A stretch of DNA of 64,000 nt, taken from assembly GCF_040807025.1 (NCBI RefSeq), contig NC_090982.1:78037931-78101930 (forward strand), in the 5' to 3' direction. The stretch comes from Struthio camelus. Taxonomy: Eukaryota; Chordata; Aves; Struthioniformes; Struthionidae. Shown one piece after another: positions 12,071 to 24,095 of this stretch. Each line of letters begins with the position of its first letter. The first letter of the stretch is position 1. Below the pieces are notes generated by a model. It did not search any database. It worked only from the letters and a program-made list of their open reading frames with translations, and was not told the origin of the DNA. A program made the position numbers and the translations under genes.

Positions 12071-15000
12071 TGGAAGGGCCCTGCAGTGGGAGAAAGCAGG
12101 GAGATCAGCAGCTGAAAATGGACTTAACCAAAAGGAGCCTAAGGGAGGAACAGGGGGAGGCTGGAGAAAAGGACTATCTGGATGCTCACTGGAAGTAAAA
12201 CCTGCTCTACCCTGAGAAGCTCCTGGCACCTGGTGCTGAGCCTGGAGGTGAGCTGATCTTGGTAAGGCCTGGTCAGAGCACAGGGCTCTTGGAACTGGCA
12301 GAGGAGTGGGAGTGGGATCGAACAACTTGAGAAGTCAGACAAATTTAGATAAGAAATGAAGCCAATTTCTAGCATTTCCTTCTGGATTCAGATTCATCCC
12401 AGCATGCTCTTCTGCCAGCTCCTAAGGAGACCCAAGAGGAGGGATAAGGGGAAATTAATGGAGCTGTTTGGAAAGCATCTGTAAACTCTTTGGCCTGGAG
12501 CGGCAGAGCGGCTGGGAGCTCACGCTGGAGGGCCACAAGGGAAGGGGCAGAGCACGGCCTGGGGCAGTCTGCGTGCTCCCACGCAGGGCACATACCCTGG
12601 GGCCAGGGGCCGAGCCACTCGGGTGGTGGGGGATGAGAGCTGCCTTCCTGCGGGGAGAGCAACGGGGTGCTGAAGTCTATGTTGGGAACAGAGCAGGGCA
12701 AGAGCTTATGCCTGAGTTTTGGGGGTGAGACGGGGTGAATCCAGGGAACATGCAAGGTTGAGAGAGGAAGGGCTAGGCTTTCTGGCAGGACCCGCGTCTG
12801 TCAGTGATTCATGAGGGCTCAGCTGGGCCTGGGCGAGCTGATTAAGCGTGCATGGGGACGTCACCAGGCACCTCAGCCAGCTGGCTAGGAGCGGTTCAGG
12901 GCCAAGCTCTCGCTCCCAGACGTGGCGGCTGCATCCACCGACCCTTGGGGCTGGCCCCTGGCCCTGCTCACCCCACAGGGCAGCTCTGCATTTAGCGCTG
13001 TGCTAGCTGGCCCGTCTCAAAAGCATGCGAGGGAGTGTGTGCACAATTTAGCAGTGTGCATGGTGACCTTCCAGCAGGATCGCTGCAGCCTGAGCATTGC
13101 TCTGGGAGGACATAGTCACTCCAGGGCCTCGGCTCTAATAGATCAAGAGGTATCAATGTGAATAAGACCCAGAGAGACTCCTCTGAAGCAACAGGCAGTC
13201 CCTGGTTTTGCAGCAGAGGTGCTGAGAAACCAGTGCCTGCAGGTATGGAGAAACCAGAACGGAAAGAGACAAACCATACCACCACCACAGTTTTCTCCAT
13301 CCAACTGCCACTGACTGTAATAGGTCATGATGGTGAGAAATCGAGTATACAGCCTTTTCTCTTGTTCCTTTTATCCTCCCTTGGACACTTAGTCATGTGA
13401 AAAGCTTCTCTACGTCCCTGTGATTTTCCTGGATGCTGTCACTGTCCTGATTAAGAAGACAACTTGCCTCTTTTGCCACGGTTCACTGCGAGGCTGTCCG
13501 TCACCGCTGCTGGTTCCTGGGGTCCTCTGGTCAGTAAGTGCAGTGTCCCGGTGGGCTCCTCTGGCAGCTCACCTGGCTGGAAAGCCTGTGCCTTTTTCCC
13601 AAATGCCTTTCAGGACCATGCTTATTTCTCCCAAAATATATAACTGAAAGTGTCTTTTCCTATTTCTACTTCCACCTCTGCTTCTGAGTGAAATTAATTA
13701 AACTGTTTATTTCTCTCAAAATCCCCACTCTGTAAGGCTGAGCCATGGTTCCGATTTAACTGACTTTAGGTTTTGGGGCCAAATTATCCTGTTTGTATTA
13801 TCAGCAAGAGCTTAATGCTTTCATGACTAGAATGCCTTACCCTGGGAATAGCCTGCCGTGCTGAGAAAGGGATGAGTTCTTCTCTAGCAGAAACGCCATG
13901 AATAGGACACCTATAAGGCTCCCTGCTTCGCAGGTCATTCAAATCCCTGCTCCTGGGGCTGCCGCAGGTCTTTCTCACCTTGCACCTTGCCAAAAGGCAG
14001 CCCCTTACAGGCCTCTCCTATTAGGAGGATAAGTTTGAGACAGGCTTGGGTACCCCAGAAAAAGAATAGGACTGCTTCAAAGCACACGTGGGACCCCATT
14101 TTCTTCAACAGGAAGGTGTTGCACCAGCTCCAGGCTGTGAAACAGCAATAGGCAGTCACAGAGGCTGGCAGGATCTGGTCCTGATGACACACATGCAGCT
14201 ACATGTGGCTATGGGACGGGTGCATTTAGCCTGAGGTTTCTGCTGTGCAGCAGTGTAAGCATTGCCCATTACCTTCCTGCAGAACCGCTCCCTGGCACGC
14301 AAATGCATGAGATCCTGGCCTGGCTGCAAGCAAGGCTCAGGTCTGCACCATTTCAGCCTGCTAGTAAATCCTCCCCAGCACAACACGAGGGGGGCTGGTC
14401 TCAGGAAGGGAAGGGTCGTGTCTGTCAGCGGTCCATCATATCCTGCAGTCAGCCAGATGATTGCACCCTCTTCTTCCCCAGTGCGATCGCAGTGAGAGCA
14501 GCTGCAAGCAGCTTGCTTTTACACAGTGGCAAACACAGGGGGCTACAGATGGTCTGGGGGTTCAAGGTGACCCCTCAAGCTTGTTAGTAGACAGAAGGCG
14601 ACCTGTTTACTTTGAAAGGGACAGCGGTTTGCTTGGTGGGTGGCTGCTGCAACCTCAGCACACAGCTGGACAGATGCAGGGCGGCTTATCTGTCATCTTG
14701 GCCTGGAGTCTCCTGGCTGTGAGTGTTCAAACGCTACAAAATCTGGAGTCAATCTAAAAGTGCATAGCTCCAGCCAACAGCTACTGCCTGCCGTTGTGGT
14801 GCTGCAAGGGGCAGCGCGGGGACATGGGTCTCTGAGCTGGGAGGACTGGGCTGGAGGCTCCTCTCCGCTTAGCCCCGCTGTAACTTGCGCCCTCCTGGGG
14901 CTTCCCCTTCCCAGAGGGGTGAGTGTGTTAACACGCTCAGGCACCTGGAAGTAAGATCTGGGCAGACTTTCTGGGGAGACAAGGGACACTGGGACCCAAG

Positions 15001-18000
15001 CTGTGTGCTGGAAGGCACTGGGACACTGGGGCGCCTTGTCTCCAACCTTGCTGCCTTCATCAGCTTTCCCTTTCAAGGACCTGTGCCCAGTGACCCCTGA
15101 GTTTGCTGTCCCTAAGCTGATGGCTGGAAGTAGCACTGAGCAGGCTGGTCTCTGGCTAGGCTGAGTTAACACTGAGCCCTTCCCAGGAATTCCCTGCACT
15201 GATGCCATAGGCTTTATTAGCCCAGCAGCTTTTGTGCAGGAGCACTGATCGCAAAAACTGTTTGCAGCAGCAGGCTGGAGCTGTTTGCAAACCTCCCAGG
15301 CTGGGTCTTTGCCTTAATCTCCGTGATTAGCCCAAATGGAAAGGAACAGCTGGGCAGCTCAGGAGCCTGGGAAATGGGACAAACACATGTGAGATCCAAA
15401 GTTTCCCAGAAATTGCAGTGTATTGAGTTTAGTGCCGAGAGACTGGAAGGACAGCTTTTTATGGGGACATCCTCGGAGCGGGAGAAGGGAGTGGGCCTGA
15501 GCAGCAGTGTGTGGTGCTCCAATGGCTTTGGCCAGCACACAGTCTGGCGGCTGGGGCCGCACAGGAAAGTTTGGCTGTGTGGTGAGGATGGAGGAAGCCA
15601 TAGGTGCTGCACGCCCCATTACACTGTTTGGGTTTAAGGCTGGAGGAGACCACTGGGTTGCCCACTCTTCCCCTTGTGCAGTGCAGACCCCACCTGTAAG
15701 AACTGGTTGTGCTCGGGGCTCACCCCCATCCTGGACCTCAGAGATGTTTCAGTTCTACTGTGGGGTAGGAACAACCCTTGTCCATGCACCATCTTGGCTT
15801 GGCAGAGCGTGAGTGCCTTCAGGATCAGCTCTGCCCTCCCCTATCTCATACATGGCTCTCTCACAAGCTCATGGCTGGGACTGTGGGTTGGTAAAGACTT
15901 GAGAACTGCATGGTCTGTGCATCTCCCGTTACACTGGGGAGGGCACTGTGGTGATCACGACGGGCTTGGGAGCAACAGCTCGCGGAAGAACATGGTCGGG
16001 AAACCTCTGTTGCAGGGCAGCGAGCAGCCACTGCTCTTCCTGTGCATGTGGCCGAAGCTTCTGGGCGGTGGAAGGTGGAAGGATGCCGTATGTTGTCTCG
16101 GGGAGGTCATTGCGGGGAGATTTGGGAGTACAAGCTTAGACAGGCTGCGCCCATCCCAGAAGTGCTCTTCTAACGTCCTGCGTCATTCGCTCTAGCATAT
16201 ATAAAACGCCTATTCCAGCAAAGCGTGCCGAGCACAGGCAGCGTCCAAGTCTTGGGACAGCGGGGATTTCCAAAGGATTTAGAAGAAAATGTTATGCCAA
16301 TATTTGACAGGGGTACAGGGGCAACTAGAAAGATGGTGTGCGTGTCTGGGGGGACATTTAGCCCCTAGTGTATCACCAAGCTCGAGAAGTCTCTGGCAAT
16401 TGAAAGTTTTTAAGTAAGATGGGATTTTTCCCTGAAATTTGTATGCAACCCAGCGGCTCCCAAGGCAGATAACATCAAGTGGGAAGGGAGAGCGACTTGA
16501 CCTCCATGATCTGCTTGGATGTTTGAAGCATTTTCTTTATCTTTGCAGTGCTGTAGCCAAAGTGGTTGTGTGCTTTCTCTGCCGAATGCTGAGATGAGGC
16601 TCAGCAGCGTGGAGATATGCTTAATCTTTTAAATCCCTGTGATAATTGAGTGATTACAAACTTCAACAGGTTCCAGGAAGATTTGTTAAATTGCCTTGTA
16701 CAAGAAGGTTAAGTCTGAAATATCATGAGGATGGGAGATGAAAAGGCACCCCATAAGCCCTGAGTAGATACAGGGAGGAGATAGGGTGAGCACTGCAAAG
16801 GGTATAATCACGCGAGGTGGGCACCCCGCATCCCGGCTAAGGTCGCTTGTGTGAGAACCAAGAGCTGCTTTGGATGCACAGGGTCAGCCGTCCACCCTGG
16901 CTGCTCCAGCCTCTTCTTTTGAAGAGCTGCTGAAAAGCACATTTTTTACATGGTTTCAGCTGTAAATAATGACACAGCTTTTGCGTTTATGCTCTGAATC
17001 CTTAGGCCGAACCTGCTTAAACCGATCTTTACGTGCTACTACTGCTGCAGCGCAAGGTGAGACAGCCAGATGGGAACATGCGACCTCCCTGGAACCATGG
17101 GGCTGTTGCGGCTGGGAGCGGGAGAGCCTCGGGACTGGTGGAGTCTTGCTCTTTGGAAGAGGAAATATAGATGGTGCTTCAAAGAGTTCCTGCTTCATCA
17201 GAAAAGGATGTGGTATCTCTTTCCCTGATGTAGGAGGAGTCAGACGAATAGAAGAAGGGTTGCAGTGTGGGGTCTGAAGTCCCTTTCAGGCAGCTCTGGA
17301 GACCGGCATCACTCCCAGCAGCACAGCAGCCATGGCCTCCATCCATGCCTGCTCGTGAAGCAGCAGGACACGCTTTGAACTCTGCTCCCCTCATCTCCTC
17401 CACTAGATTTTAGCTCCAGCACTGAGTTTCCCTCTCTGACCACAAAGTTTTGGCTGTTGGATCATGAAGGGATGCTATGCTCTGCTGCAAGGAAAAAAGA
17501 TGGGTTTCCCAGGCTTAGTGCGAGGGTCCTTTCATTGGGCAGCTGTTATCTGCTCCGGTGCCCGTGTCCTCAGCACAGCAGCCTCCAGCCCAGCAGACGA
17601 GCCATAGACATTTGCTGTCCTGCAAAACGTAGGGCAGGGAGTGACCAGCCATCGTCTCCCTGGCCACCAGATGTGGCACCGAGGATCTGGACAGGGTGCG
17701 GGAGTTACCCGGCTTGTGTCTGCTTGTGAAATCAGACGGACTCTTGCCGAGCCTTCGGGATGCCAAAATTTAATGGGCTGGTGCACGGCCTGTCCTGACC
17801 CTAGACTTCCTGCTGGAGAAGTTGAGATGAGAATGTTCTGAACATTTAACCACTTCAGGAGCCCCGTGCGGGTGGTGCGCAGCTCACTGGGGAAGCTGGG
17901 CTTTGTGTCTCACAGACCGTCTGGCAGTTCAGCTCCCAGAAGCAGGAGCATGCGGGCCGAAAACAGAAAGGGCAGGAGCATCCCCACGGCTTTCGGTACT

Positions 18001-18075
18001 GAAATAGCACACAGTCCTCTGCCAGTCTAAATGTCCTCCCCTTCTTCTCCCAGCAAGGCAGTGGTTTTGCAATAC

Positions 18076-18345
18076 TGGCAATTCTCACAGGGACCTTCAG
18101 AACTGGAGCAGAGCCCTGTACAGCTGGGAAATGGGGCTGTGGCCCCTGTGGTCTTCCTTGGGGGTGCAAATTCCCCTTTCTGACTGTAACCACAGTCAAC
18201 CACTGTGGGGGACATGGGGCACGGCCAGGTCTCGCTCTCGGCAGCCATGAGTTCCTCCTGACCTCTGCAACACGTGGGGTCTGCTCTGCTGCTCAGATGT
18301 CAGGATAGGACCGACCAAGGGAGGCAGGGATGAGACCCCTGGACT
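18076..18345 (+). repeat. Duplicated block A, copy 1 (direct partner at 21316-21570)
   Basis: Shared landmarks with the partner include 'cccctttct-actg-aa', 'cacagtcaa' and a long near-identical run around 'acctctgcaaca-gtggggt' followed by 'ctgctctgctgct'. The two copies are in the same orientation about 3.2 kb apart. They have diverged by substitutions and small indels. I do not recognise the block as a known repeat family. Confidence 0.7.
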
Positions 18346-18544
18346 CCAGGATCCCATAGTGGGAGAGCCAGGCCTGCAGGGCTCGCAAGGTGGGTGCAGA
18401 GCCACCCGCCAGCACAGACACCACAGGTCAATCTGCTTTGTGTGCACAGGGATGTCCCTCTCCCTGGTGTTCACGTGCTACAACAGCTCAGGCTGTGTTA
18501 GGGCCGTCTTAGTGTCTCCATTAGCCTCTGCAAAGGGGAAGGGG

Positions 18545-18885
18545 TCTCACATCTCCACTGAACTGCCCTGTGGAGAATCAGGACTCCAGAAATGGCTACC
18601 AAATTGGTCACCCAGGGGAGGTGGACGGGACTGACACCCACCGGAGCATAGGGAAAACGACGTCTGGAGCTGAGACTCTGCTTGAGACCCCTCAGCTGGC
18701 CAACTAGCACCCAAGCTCTTCAGTTCAGCTGGCTGGGCTGGGAGCAATGCATGTGAGTGGGAATTCCCTTTGGACACGGGGGTCAGGCAAGACAGCTGTT
18801 TATAGCAAGGGAGCATCAGGAAGAAGCTGAAGGGTGAGAAGCTGCGAGACCTTCTGGCACCATCCGCCTGCCAAGGCTCTGGAGG
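18545..18885 (-). repeat. Duplicated block B, copy 1 (inverted partner at 21673-22045)
   Basis: Read on the minus strand, this segment matches 21673-22045. Shared words include 'tccaaagggaatt', 'tttggtag/gcggtagcca', 'tctggagtcctgat', 'tggccagct' and 'ctcaagcagagtc'. Block A beside it is duplicated in the direct orientation, so block B was either inverted after the duplication or is an independent repeat. Confidence 0.7.
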
Positions 18886-20829
18886 CCAAGCACGAGGACG
18901 GAGATGGGGAGACACCAGCCCATCCACACAGCAGCTCTGGGCTGTGGGGAGTGCCAGATGGACCAAGGCTTGTTCATCTCCCCAGATCAGGGAGGATGGT
19001 TATGACACAGACAAGGAGATTTGGAGAGAGAAGAGCTCCTTGGGAAACCTTCTTAGGGGCCTGCATATCTCCAGGAACAACACAGTAGATGCTTTCCCCT
19101 TGGAAGTCCTGTGGACAGAAAGTTCCACTACCTCACAGCAGTACCTATCCTACCTACTGCACCACCCATATTGCACCTGGTCTCACTGGTCCTAGCCAGC
19201 AAAGGTCCTCAGATGCACAAGGTGGGAACTCACCTTCTGCTCAGGCTTCCAGCTCCCTCTTTGGGGGTCTTGGCTCCTCCATTTGCTGGAGGGAGAAAGA
19301 TCACGTATCTGCAGTGCTGGCTGAAAGAAGGAGTCAGGCTCTTCTCGGAAGAGGCACCACCTTCATCACTGCTTTTCTGCTAGCTCGTTTCCAGGGCAAC
19401 TCAGCCTTTAGAATGAGAAGAAACTCACGGTTTTGGGAGTGACATCTGGGTGCTCTCACTGGTCTATCCTGAGCTCTAACCTGACGGTCTTCCTAGAGAA
19501 GCTGGATGCCCAGTCGAGATCCTTACTCACAGTCTCAGGCGTGCTGGGGATTACAGAATGCTCCTCATCTCCCAGAGAAGCTCTCCATCCCTGGGAAGGC
19601 TGGGGGTCCCTCTTGCCCATCACAGGATTTCCTTGTTATATATTGGGTGGTGGGTGTACCTGAGGGCACTCTCTCTGCACACAGTGTCTAACCTGAGAGA
19701 ATATGGACTTGCCATTGAGGTGGAGAGAGTTGTTTCCGAGCATTTATGATGGCCAAATTACTTTCCAAGCACGTCACAGGCAAGAAAAGCAAGCCCAAAG
19801 GACAGGCAGAGGATGGCAGTCCTTCTGCTGTTGTCGATCTGATGTTTCTTGTTGTGTGGGGAGGAAACCGGATTTTGTAGACAAGGGGGAACTTGTCACT
19901 GTTGTAACCATGCGGAATAAACTGTTGGCTACGGCCAACCACAGGAACAAAAAATTGCTTGCTGCTCTGTGGTCTTGTCTTTTCTGGCCTTGCAGCTCTG
20001 ATTCAGTGAACTGCTTGATGAGTTTTGCTGTGCGGCAGATCTGGTGAAATACAAAGCGTTCGGATGCACGTGAAGATTGCACTCCAACCCCTGGACGCAT
20101 TAAAGATTAAATTTATTAATCTTTTAATCTATAAATCTATTAAAACTTCCCCAGTTCTTCCATAAAGTGAGGTTCTGGCTTGAATATTCCAGATGAGGCT
20201 CTTTTTTAGTCTCCTTATAAATTCCTCCTCACCTTTCTCTCTCTTTTCAGACCCTAATCCAATTTTTTACATCCCTTCTGAAGGGCTGACTCCAGAAATG
20301 GATGGCATCGGCAGTGATCTGCTGATATACATGTGCACAAGGTACGCTGCCTCCCTTCCCCCGTTAGTGATTTCCCAGCGTTTGTGCCAGCCACACATTT
20401 TTAAAATACAGATTATTTTGGCCGCTGAAACTAGTGAGATTGGACATTTTGGTGGATAGCAGAGCTGTCTGGAGCTAGATGAGCAAGGAGCTGTATGGAC
20501 AGGAATATAGGTTAATGCACTTCAGGGCACAGGCTATCAGATGGGTCTCTGGTACAATATCTGCATGTGAAGTACATGTGTGTCAGTCTGTGCAGGCATG
20601 CTCATTTTCTAAAATGCCGTGTGTTGCTTCTGCAGACTTCTTTTAGGTGCCTTACACAGCCTTTCCATGGCCCAAAGATCAGGGGGTGACTGTGAAGGGC
20701 GTTATAAAGAGCTTTTTCCTTAGGGACCTTGAGTTTCCTTCTCCAGCCCAACCTATGTGAGCCCAACCTCCAGTCCCTCGACTGGTTGAGAGCAGTGGGG
20801 CTGGGCAGCCTGGGGAAAGGGAGGCGAAG

Positions 20830-21145
20830 GGGCAGCAGCCTGATGGGGTTAGAGAGATGCCAGGGCCAGGTTGGTTCTGCTTGGAGCTGGCCAAAGACAG
20901 AATGAGAGGCAGTGGCGCAAGTTGTGCCAGGAATTTCCTATTACATGCTAGAAAACTCCTTCTTCCCCAAAGAGCAGTGCAGCCCTGGATAGGGCCTAGA
21001 GGGATGGTGGGCTTCTCTGCTTGGAATAGTCCCTGAACAATTTGATCCAGATGGAAGTTAGACCTGCTCTGAGTGGGATGTTGGAGTGGAGAGCCAGAAA
21101 TCCCTTCCCTCCTCAGTTATTCTGTGATGCTATGGTATTTGTCTG
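20830..21145 (+). mobile_element. CR1 LINE 3' end remnant
   Basis: The text runs through a degraded version of the CR1 3' end: 'caggaatttcctattacatg', 'gaaaactccttcttccccaa', 'agttagacctgctctgagtg' and a tail 'tattctgtgatgctatg' resembling the terminal ATTCTRTG octamers. It sits just left of block A copy 2. Its left limit is uncertain. Confidence 0.55.
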
Positions 21146-21315
21146 TGACATCAGGTGTTGAATGGGAGGCAGTTGCAGGCAACGGAGACAGGAGCATACT
21201 CTGAGAATGCTTTTTCTGACTATCAATTAATCTCAATCATATCAGCCAGTCTAATACAGCTCTTGCTTGTCCCTGTAACCCTGCCTTGGTGCAGCTGGGT
21301 GGGGGGTTTGCAAGC

Positions 21316-21570
21316 TGGCAGCTCTCACGGGGACATTCAGGACTGGAACAGAGACCTGCAAAGAGAGAGTAATGGTTGTAGCACTCGTGGCAAAGTCCCC
21401 TTTCTAACTGCAATCACAGTCAATTGCTGTGGGAGATACAGGGCATGGCCTGGGCTCAGTTTTGTCTTGGCCATCATGAGCTCCTCCAGACCTCTGCAAC
21501 ATGTGGGGTCTGCTCTGCTGCTGAGGTGTCAGGATGGGACCATCTGGGGAAGCAAGGATGCAGCTCCTCT
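21316..21570 (+). repeat. Duplicated block A, copy 2
   Basis: This is the direct partner of 18076-18345. The best-preserved part spans about 21480-21540 around 'acctctgcaacatgtggggt'. The left part of the block is more diverged, with a segment around 21360-21390 that does not align. Confidence 0.7.
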
Positions 21571-21672
21571 TCCTAATGTCACATTAGCCAGGAACTCTCT
21601 GGTCCCCTAGGGGAGGCTTGCAAGGCATCTGGGAGGCTCTCCTAGAGCTTGCACAGACTTGGTGCTGTCATT

Positions 21673-22045
21673 TTAGGGTCTGCTGGACTTTGGCAGGGGG
21701 ATGCGGTCCAGAGGTCTCACGGCTTCTGACCCTGCAGCTCTTCCCCTGCAGCTCCCTTGCTGTAAACAGCCATCGCACCAGACTCCCATCTCCAAAGGGA
21801 ATTTCCACCCACATGCCCTGCTCTCAGGCCAGCCGGACACCACCTGCAGCCAGTCGCAGAACCAAAGAGCTTGGGCACTGGCTGGCCAGCTGGGGCATCT
21901 CAAGCAGAGTCCCAGCTCCAAATGCTGTTTTCCCCATGCTCCAGTGGATGTCACTCTTGGGGTGACATCTTGGGATGTGCCCTCCACCTTCCCTTGGTGA
22001 CCAATGCGGTAGCCAGCTCTGGAGTCCTGATGTCCTAAGTCTCTG
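21673..22045 (+). repeat. Duplicated block B, copy 2 (inverted relative to 18545-18885)
   Basis: This matches the minus strand of 18545-18885 over most of its length, with one indel around 21850. The pair forms a long imperfect inverted repeat with about 2.8 kb between the arms. Neither copy keeps a shared reading frame, so I read it as non-coding. Confidence 0.7.
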
Positions 22046-24081
22046 ATTAATCCCTGCTCTGTCTGTACCCACAAGGAGGTTGCTGTGCATCACCCAGGTC
22101 TCCCTGGCAGTGCAGAACATCCTCTCTGCATTACTTCTGTCTGTCTGGGAGATGGACAGACCCTCAGGTCACTCCTACTTTCTCCAAGCATGGTCCCTGT
22201 CACCTATAGTCACTTATTGCAGGGTCTTGACTGCTCCATCACCGAGCCCTGCTGCTCTGAATTACTGGTAATGACTAGTCATATTGAGATATCGACTCTA
22301 TTACTTCTTCCTATCATTTAATTATATCCGGGCAGAGTGAGACCTGTGCAAGCCGGGCTTCCACCGCTCCCCCAGGCGTTTCCAGGCTTCTGGCCAGCTG
22401 TTTCCTTTCCACACTACTGAGAAGGGCTCGGCCAGCTGCTATTCGTGCACCCTCCTGGCAGCGTTGCTCCCCTTGATGCCAAGCCAAGTGAGCTCACTGC
22501 CCCATAATCAGCAGCTCATATGGCAGGTCTGTGCCTGGTGCCTGTGCTTGGCAGCTCCTGGACCGTGTGGGGGGTCATCTCCTTTCTCTTGGCCTTCTCT
22601 CTCCCCTGCACTTGATTTTGCCACCGTTGCCTGGGAGTTGGGCCCTGTTGCTTCCCTGGTTGGGGTGGCTGGTTGCACCTTTGCTGGGAGTAGAGCTCTC
22701 CTCTGGCGTTCTCCAGCCTTGGCTGAAGCACATCCAGTTCCTTGTTTACATTTTGCTATGATATCTTCTACAAACTCTCCAGAGCCTTCTTGATGTTTTG
22801 CTTCATTTCCCTTTGGCCATCTTTAATTTCTCTGTCTCCTTTTCTCTCCACTTGATGAACTCGCTGTGTGTGCCAGCTTCTATCTGCTCTAGAAACTGGA
22901 TCCAGGCTCTGAGCAGCAGAGCTGAGCACACACCAGAAATGCAGGCAGAGCGGCCTGCTTGGCTGATGTTGGTTGTCTGCAGTACAGCTCTGCCTGTTTT
23001 CAAGTACAAAGTCCCATGTTCCTTGGCACCAGAGCAATGAAGTGGAGAAGGAGCAGTTTCCTTTCCGACAACACTCAGCCATCTCCCTTCCCTGCAGCTT
23101 CCCAAAGCTCTCTGAATTCACACGTCATGTGGGCCAGGCCAGGACTATGTGTTTGTACACAGCGTACACGTGTGCACGTCGCTGCTCGGAGCCCGACCAG
23201 ACCACTCATTCCAGGCAGTCCTGGCTCAGCTGGCACACACGTGGTGACTTGCTTTGGGGGCTGCTGCTCGTTTTGCCATGGGAGGATTTATGACTTGTTA
23301 CCTCTCCATATTCAGTAAAGGTTGGGTTGGGGCCAGCAGTTTCCACAAAGTTTCACCCTGCCATAAGAGGAACCATGATTTTTCTTGACGGAGGATAGCT
23401 GTTTCTCAGTGGAAGAGGGAGGGGTGGCTCTGCGGTCAGTGCAAGGGCTGAGGACCAGCTGAGAGGTGCCTTACATTTGGAGGGTTATACAGACTCCAGC
23501 TGACCAGCTCTTCCCTGCAGCGTCTGCTGCTGGCTGGCCTAGCTGCTCTGCCAAGAGAAGGATCAAGTACCCTTTCCACCAGGAACCTCGGCCACCCCAG
23601 GGAGGTCTCTGCCATGCCACAGAGGGACAGGCTCTGAGCTGTCACCCCTTTCAGCAGGCACTGAGCATGTTTGCTGTAGCAGTAGTGGAAAAAGCTCAAA
23701 CTACCTACAGCCTGAATGCACGGGACCCCCTTGTGCTTGGCTCAGGAGGGGTGAGAGCAGCATGAAGCTGCCCACGTGCTCTCCCTGGGGAGGAAGAGGC
23801 AGAGCTTGCCCCATGTGAGTGGCAGGATGAGTGGCAGCGCCCCAAGCCACAGAGAAGATGCTGTAGGAAGAGTGCATCTTGCCATGGTGCAAGACCCCCT
23901 GGGGTCCCTCTCAGCCTGATTGCTCCCATTTCACACCAGCACATTTTTCCGCGGAGAGCCCGCCCTGTCCAAAAGCAGTCGAGTGGCTCTGCGGATGTGC
24001 TAGCAGCAGAAGGGTTAACTTCTTGCACCCACACCCCGCTTGGAAACTGCTTTTCCTCCTAGGTCAGAGCGCTCGGGGCGT

Positions 24082-24095
24082 GGGGGGGGGGGGGG
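24082..24095 (+). repeat. Run of 14 G
   Basis: An uninterrupted G14 tract follows a small GC-rich patch (about 23940-24170). It could form a G-quadruplex and is a likely site of length variation or sequencing error. No gene is evident beside it. Confidence 0.9.
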
